In this document: piece after piece, positions 49,563 through 57,749 of the stretch
How positions within the stretch are numbered: position 1 is the stretch's first letter
Layout: each line of letters opens with the position of its first letter
Assembly (NCBI GenBank): GCA_965223955.1
Contig: OZ245029.1
Coordinates: forward strand, 1,674,001 to 1,738,000
Source: Bin75 sp965223955
GTDB taxonomy: Bacteria > Nitrospirota > Nitrospiria > Nitrospirales > UBA8639
DNA length: 64,000 nucleotides
Direction: 5' to 3'
Program-made: the position numbers and the translations under genes
Notes under the pieces: model-generated
What the model was told of the DNA's origin: nothing
Databases searched by the model: none
The model's input: only the letters and a program-made list of their open reading frames with translations

Positions 49563-49784
49563 CTAGAGTAATTGCGTGGCTACGACGCCAATCGCAATGA
49601 CGACCATCGATCCGAGACGGATCGTGAGACGCAACTCCAACTCTTTCAAATCTTGCTTGGTGGCGAGTTTTTCGTCAATCAACTTTGTCTGGGAGTCCGC
49701 CAGTACTTCGGCTTGAGCTTCCGGCATGCCTGCCTGTGTCAGACGCTTCACAAAGGCATGAGTATCAAAACTGGTTGCGCCCAT
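49563..49784 (-). CDS. DUF1640-like coiled-coil membrane protein
   Basis: 73 residues. N-terminal FDTHAFVKRLTQAGMPEAQA, then a coiled coil (DEKLATKQDLKELELRLTIR) and one C-terminal transmembrane helix (GSMVVIAIGVVATQLL). This layout is that of the small DUF1640/CCDC90-type proteins common in bacteria. Its function is unknown; it may oligomerise at the membrane. Confidence 0.75.
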   Translation of the reverse strand: MGATSFDTHAFVKRLTQAGMPEAQAEVLADSQTKLIDEKLATKQDLKELELRLTIRLGSMVVIAIGVVATQLL

Positions 49785-49941
49785 CGGTCTCGCCTCTCAC
49801 CTCTCGCTTCAAGTCTGTATGTTACATGTTCACTCTGATCCCGATAATATACATCGTAGGCAAAATAGCCAAAGAAGTCCACCCTATAGAGACCACACGC
49901 CACAGAAAGAGAGAAAATTGAGAAAGAAATGAAGAATTTGT

Positions 49942-50154
49942 TTAGGCATGTCCCGTCAGTGAGGAATCGCCTTCGTTTTCAGGTAAAGGCGGCGTGTCGA
50001 CTTCCATCTGTTCGGCAAGGAATTGGAGCTTTTTCACCTGTGGATGGTCGGGTGGAAGGGGATTCCCATACTCGTCAGTGAGTAATTCCTCCATGTCTTT
50101 GAGCATGGCCTCTAATTCGGGGAAGGAGACTTTTGGTAACTTTTTTTTGCTCAT
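49942..50154 (-). CDS. Small hypothetical protein
   Basis: 70 residues; ATG 50154 with CCGGAGGAACG upstream. Acidic and helical, with LPKVSFPELEAMLKDMEELL, PLPPDHPQVKKLQFLAEQME and a Pro-rich end. No family recognised. The good ribosome site and charged composition favour a real gene. Confidence 0.55.
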   Translation of the reverse strand: MSKKKLPKVSFPELEAMLKDMEELLTDEYGNPLPPDHPQVKKLQFLAEQMEVDTPPLPENEGDSSLTGHA

Positions 50155-50269
50155 GTGGACGTTCCTCCGGTATGCATAATTTGCAAATCATGGTGTCGAG
50201 AGCCTGAACCACGGTTTGTTTCAAGCATTGAAGATTATATCAATTTACATCCCATGCAACTTCTTCAGT

Positions 50270-50310
50270 CTCTACCTCCCCTCCGCCCCTCCTTACAAAG
50301 GAGGGGAAAG
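50270..50310. repeat. Family B half-repeat
   Basis: TCTACCTCCCCTCCGCCCC then TCCTTACAAAGGAGGGGAAAG; the right half of a family B unit only. It lies downstream of the DsbA-like gene's 3' end. Confidence 0.75.
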
Positions 50311-50336
50311 GAAAGGCGGAAATAACGCCGATGACC

Positions 50337-50972
50337 CTATGGGGTTTTGTCTTTCTTGAGAATGCCGTTGATCAGTGTGCGGAGATTGTCGATGTTCAGA
50401 TTCGAGACCAGCAGGTTCCCGTCCAGAACGACAGTAGGGGTATGCTTGACCTTAATGCGTTCACCCCAGGCTTTACTTTTTTCCAGGGCCTTGTACGGCT
50501 CGCCACTGGCCAGTCCGGCTTCGAAGGCGTTGCCGTCCAACCCGACTTCGCGAAGCAGCAGTGAGCGAAGGCCTCGATCAAAAACCTGAATCTTCTCTTT
50601 ATGAATCGCACGGAATAAGACCTTCTTCATTTCGGAACCTTTTCCCATCGCCCTGGCCTGCTCATACATTTCAAAAGCCGTCGGCAGTTTCCCGCGGATG
50701 ACGGGAAACCCGACCAACCGGACTTCCAGTCGTTCACCGAATTCTTTTTTCAGTTGTGAAGTCACGACCTTCTCGAAAAGGTGGCAATGCGGGCAATAAA
50801 AATCGGCAAATTCCAGAAGCAGGACCTTCCCCGGTGTACGAAGAGAACGTTCCCCTTCTATCACCTGGTAATCACCCGGCAATCGTTCTGCGGCTTGGAC
50901 ACCCGCGAATAACAAATGGAGGAACACGATCCCACATAAGAGAATGATTCCTCTTTTCTGCAAGACGTTCAT
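50337..50972 (-). CDS. DsbA-family thiol:disulphide protein
   Basis: 211 residues. Signal peptide RGIILLCGIVFLHLLFAGVQA. Thioredoxin fold with active site FADFYCPHCHLFEKVV (CPHC, as in E. coli DsbA) and cis-Pro region KVKHTPTVVLDGN. Probably a periplasmic disulphide oxidase/isomerase. No DsbB seen nearby. Confidence 0.88.
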   Translation of the reverse strand: MNVLQKRGIILLCGIVFLHLLFAGVQAAERLPGDYQVIEGERSLRTPGKVLLLEFADFYCPHCHLFEKVVTSQLKKEFGERLEVRLVGFPVIRGKLPTAFEMYEQARAMGKGSEMKKVLFRAIHKEKIQVFDRGLRSLLLREVGLDGNAFEAGLASGEPYKALEKSKAWGERIKVKHTPTVVLDGNLLVSNLNIDNLRTLINGILKKDKTP

Positions 50973-51322
50973 CTATCGCTCCTTTGTTGAATGCAAAACC
51001 CGTTATGTTGTTGAAACGGTATCATGAGCAGTCTCGAGAGGGCAAAACCGGATGGATCCAGATCGGTGCCTGTCTTCGACTAGATCGAGGATCGGGGAAA
51101 AGGTCGTAGGTCGGGTTAGCCGAAGGCGTAACCCGACAACCCGCTAATCTGTCGGATTACGCTACGCTAATCCAACCTGCCTGCCTTCGTTTGCTGTCAT
51201 CCTCGACTCGTCGGGGACCGGGGACAAGCGTCGAGGACAGGCTTGGGAACGTGACGGGCCTTTGGTAGAATAGCTCAATGGACGATTCTATCAAACAAGT
51301 AAGCAGGGGAGGTGAGGGGAGA
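50973..51322. other. Intergenic region with family A composite
   Basis: Holds a family A composite at 51105-51175 (GTAGGTCGGGTTAGCC...AACCCGAC, then GTCGGATTACGCTACGC...ATCCAACCTGC, degenerate at the tip) and a family C-like GTCATCCTCGACTCG piece near 51197-51245. No gene. The upstream region of the cupin gene starts about 51250. Confidence 0.6.
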
Positions 51323-51643
51323 ATGAAGGTCATCAGTCTGGCGGATTTTCAGGAATTTTCCAATGAAAAGATGAAGAAACATAACGTGTTTGAAACGCCT
51401 CGATTTTTTTGTGACGTCTATTGCTTTGAACCGGATCAAGTGCAGAAAGGGCACGTTCATGCCCACGAAGATAAAGTGTACATGGTGTTGGAGGGGCAGG
51501 GGACCTTTCGCGTCGGCAATCAGGAACACGTCCTGGGACCCGGGCAGGGGACGTTAGCCCCAGCCGGTGAAGAACACGCCGTCACCAACCATTCCGGAGC
51601 CAGATTACGAGTGCTCGTCTTTATGGCTCCCAATCCTTCGTAA
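51323..51643 (+). CDS. Cupin-domain protein
   Basis: 106 residues from ATG 51323, after GGGGAG. Small single cupin: DQVQKGHVHAHEDKVYMVLEGQG (metal-binding His/His/Glu) and GQGTLAPAGEEHAVTNHSG (second His). Members include dioxygenases, isomerases and sensors; which is not clear. Convergent with the DUF4340 gene, 3 bp away. Confidence 0.85.
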   Translation: MKVISLADFQEFSNEKMKKHNVFETPRFFCDVYCFEPDQVQKGHVHAHEDKVYMVLEGQGTFRVGNQEHVLGPGQGTLAPAGEEHAVTNHSGARLRVLVFMAPNPS

Positions 51644-51646
51644 ACA

Positions 51647-53059
51647 CTAGTGGACCAGCAGGGTCTCGGGAGAAGGAATCTGAGTCAGTATCAGGGAACG
51701 GGTCTGATAAATGCCGGGTAATCCGGTTCCTGTGGCATAGACCAGGCCTTTCTCTCGTGTTCCCAATGTCAACCGTCCGCGAGGTCGGCCTTTTTGGTCA
51801 ATGCCTGCGATCTCAATGGCTGGTGGCGTGAGACCATATTGTTCCGGATTCTTTTTCGTTTCACTGACGGGCAATTCCGCGGGAAGATCAACGAGACGGC
51901 TGACGAACAATTTGATTTGCTGCTGGTCGATCGGGGCTGCCTCCTTCCCTTCGAGATACCATTCCTCGTGCTGTTGAATCAGGGTGTACCGCGCGTCATT
52001 GGTTTTGACGGTCAAGAGAGCGATCTCTCCGACTTCCATGCCGAATAAGCGTTTGTCCTGTAAGTGAAACACTTCACTCGGCAGCTTGCGCAGCACGTGG
52101 GCCGGTATCCGATACATGGGCTCCTTCGAGGAAGTGACGGCGTACGCATCTTCACCGGAAGCCACCGGTTTAAAGAACGCGACGTGATGGCCCTGTTGTT
52201 TCGTATGAACGGTCGCCGTAAACGACGGGATGTCGAGTTTTTTCAGGAGGGCTTCCTTCTCGGCCTGTGAATCGATAAATCCCGTCGCGGTCAGATCTTC
52301 GAGCGTCATCAGCAGAATGCCGACGGCTGTTTTATCGGCAGGGGCGTTCACCGGAGACGTGAAATTCCACCTGGACACGGGGCCATGGAAATCGGCTCCA
52401 CGTTGGAGCGTGATGGTTTGGTTCGGGGTCTGAAGCTGGATGCGTTCGGCATGGGTCCGGTCGAAGAAGAGGATATCCTTCAGGCGAAAGGTGTCCAGGG
52501 TTTTCGCCCGAAAATCCCCAACCAGGAGCGTGGTCAGCAGAATTTTTTGATCTGATCCCCGCTGAGCATACAGGGTGGATGATAAGGGACCCGTATCACC
52601 CAAGGCCAATGATTCCGTATACTCCCGCGTTGTCAGGTCGATGGTCACGTACGGCGATTTCAACCCGTACTGTTCGGCAGTCGCTCCTTTCTCCGGCTCT
52701 TCCCCTTGAATAATACGAGAGATTTTTCCGATTTCCAGGGCACGAAGAACGTTTTCAATCTCGCGAGCGTCACCTCGGGCTTCGACAGGTTCAACGATCC
52801 GCCAACGATTCCGTTCGTCCCGGCTCATCAGGATACGTTCGGTTCGCGTGGTATACGCCAGGTGCGTCACGTCCCGGTAATCGAACGGCAGGAGCCGTTG
52901 CGTCTCGGTTTGTTGAATCGTTTGGTTTTCCATGGTGGGAACTTCGATGGTATAGACGTATACCCCAAGCCCTGCCAAAATGACTGCCAGGAGAAACGTG
53001 GTGCGATAGGACGTCATGGGATGACCGGGTTTGCTCAGAGGCGGCTTCGACGTCGCCAA
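51647..53059 (-). CDS. DUF4340 protein of a Gld-type ABC operon
   Basis: 470 residues (an internal ATG at 53017 gives 456 and removes the overlap with the upstream gene). One N-terminal anchor (TTFLLAVILAGLGVYVYTI), then a repeated DUF4340 architecture: LLPFDYRDVTHLAY, IVEPVEARGDAREIENVLRA and YGLKSPYVTIDLTT, echoed later in DLPAELPVSETKKNPEQYGL. Membrane-tethered periplasmic partner of the gldA-F-G-like genes upstream. Confidence 0.85.
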   Translation of the reverse strand: MATSKPPLSKPGHPMTSYRTTFLLAVILAGLGVYVYTIEVPTMENQTIQQTETQRLLPFDYRDVTHLAYTTRTERILMSRDERNRWRIVEPVEARGDAREIENVLRALEIGKISRIIQGEEPEKGATAEQYGLKSPYVTIDLTTREYTESLALGDTGPLSSTLYAQRGSDQKILLTTLLVGDFRAKTLDTFRLKDILFFDRTHAERIQLQTPNQTITLQRGADFHGPVSRWNFTSPVNAPADKTAVGILLMTLEDLTATGFIDSQAEKEALLKKLDIPSFTATVHTKQQGHHVAFFKPVASGEDAYAVTSSKEPMYRIPAHVLRKLPSEVFHLQDKRLFGMEVGEIALLTVKTNDARYTLIQQHEEWYLEGKEAAPIDQQQIKLFVSRLVDLPAELPVSETKKNPEQYGLTPPAIEIAGIDQKGRPRGRLTLGTREKGLVYATGTGLPGIYQTRSLILTQIPSPETLLVH

Positions 53060-54564
53060 ACCGTTATGCCTGACAAGAGCAGCAGGAAAGGAACCGAGAA
53101 GACTTGTACGGCAAACAGCATATGTTCCTGGGTGGGATTTGGAATAAATGGTGGGAACGAAGATTCTTTGGGGCTGACTGAAATCAACGTTTCCTCATCC
53201 GCCAACCAGGCGATGGTGTTGGACAAAAAATCGGTATTCCCGGGAAACTGCAAATAGGCATTGCCGGCAAACGCTGAATTTCCGATGATCACCAGCGCAG
53301 GTTGATCGGTCGAGTCCGAAGGGGTGCTTTTCCGTCCCAATGCGCCGGCGAGCGTAAAGGGGCCTTTTTTGTCAGAACTTTCTTCAAATTCCGGAGTGGT
53401 CTGATCAATGGTTGTTTCGGCCCAGCTTTGTTCCGACGATTGTAAAAGAGACGTAAAGTTCAGATTAGTGCCTGGGGGTTGGTCAAACGACATCGATTGC
53501 GAGACGGGAAGCAAAATCGGAGCGGTAAATCCTTTGGTAATGTTATGGTTGGTAAACCGACGGACGAGTAAGGCCGTCGGGCTGCCTTGGGCCACGCGAT
53601 CCTCGGGATCGACCACGATCCCCGGTCCGAGAGTCAGACCCCATTGAGAGATCCATTCTTCGAGACCGCTTGACGTTTGCGGATCGAGGAGTAACAGGAG
53701 TCGTCCGCCTTCGGCGACGAAGCTCGTGATGCGCTTCAATTCCTCTTGCGCAACGGATTCACGAGGCCCGGGAATAATGAGGACGGCGGTATCCTCGAGC
53801 AGGGTCGCGTCTTTCCGCATGGAGCCTCGTGCCACCTGGTACCCTTGTGCTTCGAGATTTTTTCTGGCCAGTGACAGCCCTCCTCGTTCCTGGTCCGTCG
53901 TTTGACGTTCACCATGCCCTTCCAAAAAGACGAGGCGCTTGGATTGCTCTTTCGTTACGCGGATCAGCGCGCTTGTCAGGTTCGATTCACTGGGTTTGGG
54001 GACGTGGATGGTCTGCTCGCCGCTTTCGAAAACGGCCGTATCGATTTTGGCAATCTCATATTCACGAGCCTTGCCCGGTTCTTTTTCCGGATCGATATAG
54101 GTCACGGACATGTGCGGGCTTGCATGGACGTAGCCTTCCAACAGGTCACGATACGTCCGAAACCCCGGACTTCGTTCATGAGCAAATACCAGGACCCGGA
54201 CGTTTTCCTTGAGGTGTCCGAGCACTTGCAGAGTTTGCGGGGCTAGTGAAAAGTGCTGCGTTTCGGATAAGTCCCACCGGCCGCCGTGCCTGATGACCAA
54301 AAAATTGATGATGGTCAGGATGCCGGCCATGAGGAGAATGGCCAGGATACCGTTCAATCCGAGTCGCGTCGACCGTGAGCCCGAAAAAGTTTTGAGTCGT
54401 GTCCAGTTCCCTGCGAAATAGACAATGAGACACAGTAACGCGATCCCTTCCAACAGGAAGATCGTGCTTGGCCGATTGGCATCGGTTTGAGAAAGGACCA
54501 GCCCTCCCAAGCCCAATCCGACTCCCAACATGCCCAGAACGGGTAACAGGTGTTTTATGTCCAT
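53035..54564 (-). CDS. GldG-family ABC auxiliary protein
   Basis: 509 residues. Two N-terminal helices (LGMLGVGLGLGGLVLS; LLCLIVYFAGNW) and a third (GILAILLMAGILTIINFLVI). The large extracytoplasmic ABC-auxiliary domain contains LSETQHFSLAPQTLQVLGHL, VTYIDPEKEPGKAREYEI, LVFLEGHGERQT and GGRLLLLLDPQTSSGLEEW. C-terminal helix FAVQVFSVPFLLLLSGITVW. Resembles GldG, the auxiliary subunit of ABC transporters such as GldAFG. Confidence 0.87.
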   Translation of the reverse strand: MDIKHLLPVLGMLGVGLGLGGLVLSQTDANRPSTIFLLEGIALLCLIVYFAGNWTRLKTFSGSRSTRLGLNGILAILLMAGILTIINFLVIRHGGRWDLSETQHFSLAPQTLQVLGHLKENVRVLVFAHERSPGFRTYRDLLEGYVHASPHMSVTYIDPEKEPGKAREYEIAKIDTAVFESGEQTIHVPKPSESNLTSALIRVTKEQSKRLVFLEGHGERQTTDQERGGLSLARKNLEAQGYQVARGSMRKDATLLEDTAVLIIPGPRESVAQEELKRITSFVAEGGRLLLLLDPQTSSGLEEWISQWGLTLGPGIVVDPEDRVAQGSPTALLVRRFTNHNITKGFTAPILLPVSQSMSFDQPPGTNLNFTSLLQSSEQSWAETTIDQTTPEFEESSDKKGPFTLAGALGRKSTPSDSTDQPALVIIGNSAFAGNAYLQFPGNTDFLSNTIAWLADEETLISVSPKESSFPPFIPNPTQEHMLFAVQVFSVPFLLLLSGITVWRRRSRL

Positions 54565-55325
54565 CGGTGTGAATCAACGACTCGATGCGCAATGAATAAC
54601 ATCAGCACAATACCGGACAGGTAATACACAATGTCTTTCACCTCCAGGAGGCCGCGAACGAGCCGGTCATAATGTTCGCTGAACGACACATAGGACAGGA
54701 CGTTTCCGATCGTCGTGTCGCCTAATAATGAACCCAGCCCCCCGAGTAACCAGATAAGCAGAATCATCCCGAAACTCAAAAACGCCGCGACGACCTGATT
54801 CTCGGTCGTGGCGGAGGCCAGGACGCCACAGGCCAGGAAAAATCCGCCTTGCAGTGCCAAGGCCACGTACCCGGTCAGAATGGGATTCCAATGAAAGCTG
54901 CTGTAAAAGGACAGGAGGATGGGTGTCAGGCTCGTTAGGGAAAGCAGCCCCAAATAGATGAAGAGCACACTGACGTATTTGGCCGAAATCAGTTCGTTGA
55001 TCCCGACGGGAGAGGTGAGCAGAAGTTCAAACGTGTGCAATTTCCGTTCTTCCGCGAACAGCCGCATCGTCAGAATCGGGAGGAGAAACATGAGGACGAA
55101 ATCCAAACTGTAAAACAGTGAGCGGAAGACCAACTCATTCAGGTTCAGTTGTGCGTAGGTATTTTGAATCTGCAAAAATCGAACCGCTTGCTGGCCTGCG
55201 TTCACCGTCATGAGGTGGGCGATCAAGCCGGAGATAAAAAGAAAGACCGCTCCGATGACGTAGAAAATGGGTGAGACGAAAAAACACCGTAATTCTTTAG
55301 CGAGTATGGTCTGGAACGGTGTCAT
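54555..55325 (-). CDS. ABC transporter permease (GldF-like)
   Basis: 256 residues, six transmembrane helices, ABC-2 type: FQTILAKELRCFFVSPIFYV at the start, LTMRLFAEERKLHTFELLLT (the conserved coupling segment), and GFFLACGVLASATTENQVVAAFL. Overlaps the ATPase gene by ATGA and the GldG-like gene by 10 bp. Confidence 0.9.
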   Translation of the reverse strand: MTPFQTILAKELRCFFVSPIFYVIGAVFLFISGLIAHLMTVNAGQQAVRFLQIQNTYAQLNLNELVFRSLFYSLDFVLMFLLPILTMRLFAEERKLHTFELLLTSPVGINELISAKYVSVLFIYLGLLSLTSLTPILLSFYSSFHWNPILTGYVALALQGGFFLACGVLASATTENQVVAAFLSFGMILLIWLLGGLGSLLGDTTIGNVLSYVSFSEHYDRLVRGLLEVKDIVYYLSGIVLMLFIAHRVVDSHRWT

Positions 55326-56320
55326 GCAGGCGGTTGCTCGCTTCGGGTTGATTGCCCAAGGGGATCGATGTGGTTGGGTTCACCCAACCCGGCATTCTCC
55401 TCCTGGTGGGTGAGTTGGAGAAAGACCTCTTCCAGGGAAAGGGAAAGGGGTTTGAGTTCGAGCAGTCCGTATCCCTGGCTCACGATAAATTGAGAGAGCG
55501 TTTCACGGAGGTCCTGCCCCAGTTGACAGTCGATGGTACAGGTATTGGGGATGGCGGTCGGCAGGACTTCGAGTACGCCGGGAAGCGTTCTGAGACGTTC
55601 CAGCCAATCAGGCAGGGGTTGTTTGACGGTGAGGCTCATTTTCTCGGATTGACGCAACCGGCTGGATAGCCGATCGGGAGCATCCTCCGCGACAATGCGA
55701 CCCTGGTGAATAATCACGACGCGATCACAGGTTGCCATGGCCTCGGGGAGAATATGGGTGCTGAGGATGATGGTATGTGATCCGGCCAGACTTTTAATGA
55801 GCCCGCGTATCTCAATGATTTGTTTGGGATCGAGCCCCACGGTGGGCTCATCCAGAATCAGAACGGGTGGATCGTGGATCAGGGCCTGCGCCAGACCGAC
55901 CCGCTGGCGATACCCCCTGGACAGATGACCGATCACGCGGCGATGCACGGAGCCCAAGCCAACCTGGTCGATCACGTCGGACTTTCGAGACGCCACACGC
56001 CGTGGCGTTAATCTCTTTAGCCGACCCACAAACGTCAAATATTCGTCAACGGTGAGTTCCGGGTAGAGAGGCGGTGTTTCAGGTAAGTAGCCGAGGTGCC
56101 GTTTGACTTCCATCGGCTGATCCAGACAATCAAATCCTGCAACTTGTGCCATGCCTTCACTTTGAGGCATAAAACAGGTTAGAATGCGCATTGTGGTGGT
56201 TTTCCCGGCTCCATTTGGACCCAGGAAAGCCAGGATTTCGCCCTTCTTGACGTGAAACGTCACGTCATCGAGGGCCGTGTGGTGTCCATAGTGCTTCGAA
56301 ACGTGTTGTACGGTAATCAT
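55322..56320 (-). CDS. ABC transporter ATPase (GldA-like)
   Basis: 332 residues. Walker A FLGPNGAGKTTTMRIL, signature LSRGYRQRVGLAQALIH (LSRGY variant), Walker B VLILDEPTVGLDPKQ and H-loop ILSTHIL. The C-terminal 90 residues form an extra domain, as in GldA/NatA-type exporters. First gene of the four-gene operon ATPase-permease-GldG-DUF4340. Confidence 0.92.
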   Translation of the reverse strand: MITVQHVSKHYGHHTALDDVTFHVKKGEILAFLGPNGAGKTTTMRILTCFMPQSEGMAQVAGFDCLDQPMEVKRHLGYLPETPPLYPELTVDEYLTFVGRLKRLTPRRVASRKSDVIDQVGLGSVHRRVIGHLSRGYRQRVGLAQALIHDPPVLILDEPTVGLDPKQIIEIRGLIKSLAGSHTIILSTHILPEAMATCDRVVIIHQGRIVAEDAPDRLSSRLRQSEKMSLTVKQPLPDWLERLRTLPGVLEVLPTAIPNTCTIDCQLGQDLRETLSQFIVSQGYGLLELKPLSLSLEEVFLQLTHQEENAGLGEPNHIDPLGQSTRSEQPPA

Positions 56321-56683
56321 GAAGCCACAAAAGGGAAAGAAGAGGGTATTCCCCGGAACAAAACGTCAATCAGGTCGAGTGTCGGGATAGGAGGCAGGGC
56401 AGGATAAGAGAGCATACTGGCCGGATACATGTTCGTCAAGGTGAGCCAAGAGCAAGCGAGCGATAAAAAATACTACGTGATTTTTTTGTTGACAAGCGGG
56501 ATGGATTATCTTTTAATGAAAAAACTCACGCGTCTTGAGACAGACTCAAACTTTCAATTCTTCCAGTTGTTCTCACGATTCCCTTTTTCCGTTAAAAGTG
56601 GAGATACATGAGAAACCGATAATTTCGGGAGTCTTCTATCAATTTGTGCCGATGAAGCGAGTGTGGTGAAAGGAGATTTCAGG
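56321..56683. other. Intergenic region upstream of the Pal-like gene
   Basis: AT-rich; divergent from the ABC operon. It holds the promoter at 56489-56517 and a leader of about 165 bp to the ATG. No gene or family A/B repeat seen. Confidence 0.5.
56489..56517 (+). promoter_or_regulatory. Sigma-70-type promoter of the Pal-like gene
   Basis: Perfect TTGACA at 56489-56494, a 17-bp spacer and TTTAAT at 56512-56517 (5 of 6). Preceded by a T7 tract. Confidence 0.72.
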
Positions 56684-57736
56684 ATGGGAGCGGTCAAGAA
56701 TTTTGTTGCCTTGATTTTTATTGGCACGTGGCTTCTGGTGACGTTATCGGCATGTGAGACATCGAAACATGCTGAAATCATGAGCACGGAAGATCTACGT
56801 GCACAGGCTCAAATGGAGGCCGCTCCTGATACCGAGACTGTTACAGAGAGTGAGCAAAGTGTCATTCCATTTGAGGGGAAACCCATCCCGTCAGCAGGTT
56901 TGACAGAACCACTCGTATTTGCTCCGGAACCTTCTCCAAGCCCGGCACTTCGGCCCAGTGTTGGGGAGCCTATGTCCAAGCCGAAAGAAGTCGTGCAAGC
57001 TAAGGAGCCGAAGCCGGCGCCACCCGCGCCGGCGCCGAAGTCCGCACCACCAGCGCCAGAGCCGGAACCCACGCCACCAGCGCCAGAGCCGAAGTCCGCA
57101 CCACCAGCGCCAGAGCCGGAACCCACGCCACCAGCGCCAGAGCCGGAACCCACGCCACCAGCGCCAGAGCCGGAACCCACGCCACCAGCGCCGGAGCCGG
57201 AACCCACGCCACCAGCGCCAGAGCCGGAACCCACGCCACCAGCGCCGGAACCGGAGCCCGCACCCATGAGTGAAGAGACTGTGTCCGCTGAAAAGCCTGT
57301 TGCCGAACCGAAGATGGAGATCGCCAAACTCGAGCCGTCCGATTTCGTTCCTGAGGCGCCGGATCAGGAGGAAAAGCGCGATGCTCCGGTCATGGTGAAG
57401 GATTCAGGCTTGGCCGACGTCTTCTTTGATTTTGATCAATATGCGATTCGTCCTGATGCCGTTCCCATTTTGGAAAAGAATGCCGGACTCCTCAAAAGCG
57501 CCCATAAAAATTCCAGCGTGCTGATTGAAGGACATTGTGACGAACGTGGGACGGTGGAATATAACCTGGAATTAGGGAAACGCCGGGCTCAATCCGTGAA
57601 GGATTATTTGGTTGATCTGGGAATCGAAGAATCCAGAATTCGAATTGTCAGCTACGGGAAAGAAAAACCGTTTTGTGTGGAATCCGAACCGAGTTGCTGG
57701 CGGCAAAATCGACGCGGGCATTTTGTGCGCCAGTAG
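56684..57736 (+). CDS. Pal-like peptidoglycan-associated lipoprotein with Pro/Glu repeat linker
   Basis: 350 residues from ATG 56684, after AAAGGAGA. Signal with lipobox LSAC (Cys24). A variable region leads to a linker (about 107-197) of nine-residue repeats PPAPEPEPT with two PPAPEPKSA variants. The C-terminal OmpA/Pal domain is DVFFDFDQYAIRPDAVPIL, VLIEGHCDERGTVEYNLELG (peptidoglycan-binding) and KRRAQSVKDYLVDLGI. Normal Pal lacks such a linker; here about 90 residues of stiff Pro-rich chain would extend the reach from outer membrane to cell wall. tolA/B are not nearby. Confidence 0.88.
   Translation: MGAVKNFVALIFIGTWLLVTLSACETSKHAEIMSTEDLRAQAQMEAAPDTETVTESEQSVIPFEGKPIPSAGLTEPLVFAPEPSPSPALRPSVGEPMSKPKEVVQAKEPKPAPPAPAPKSAPPAPEPEPTPPAPEPKSAPPAPEPEPTPPAPEPEPTPPAPEPEPTPPAPEPEPTPPAPEPEPTPPAPEPEPAPMSEETVSAEKPVAEPKMEIAKLEPSDFVPEAPDQEEKRDAPVMVKDSGLADVFFDFDQYAIRPDAVPILEKNAGLLKSAHKNSSVLIEGHCDERGTVEYNLELGKRRAQSVKDYLVDLGIEESRIRIVSYGKEKPFCVESEPSCWRQNRRGHFVRQ
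57023..57267 (+). repeat. 27-bp coding tandem repeats in the Pal-like gene
   Basis: About nine copies of a 27-bp unit, CCACCAGCGCCAGAGCCGG plus AACCCACG, each encoding PPAPEPEPT. Two carry AAGTCCGCA (KSA). Copies are nearly identical, differing by single third-position bases (CCAGAG/CCGGAG), so copy number probably varies between strains. Confidence 0.85.
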
Positions 57737-57749
57737 TGTTGGTTTCCGT

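Noticed and set aside
56809..57327. Long minus-strand frame rich in Gly-Ser opposite the Pal-like gene
   Set aside because: It is the antisense of the Pro/Glu repeat; the plus strand has promoter, ribosome site, lipobox and a recognised domain.
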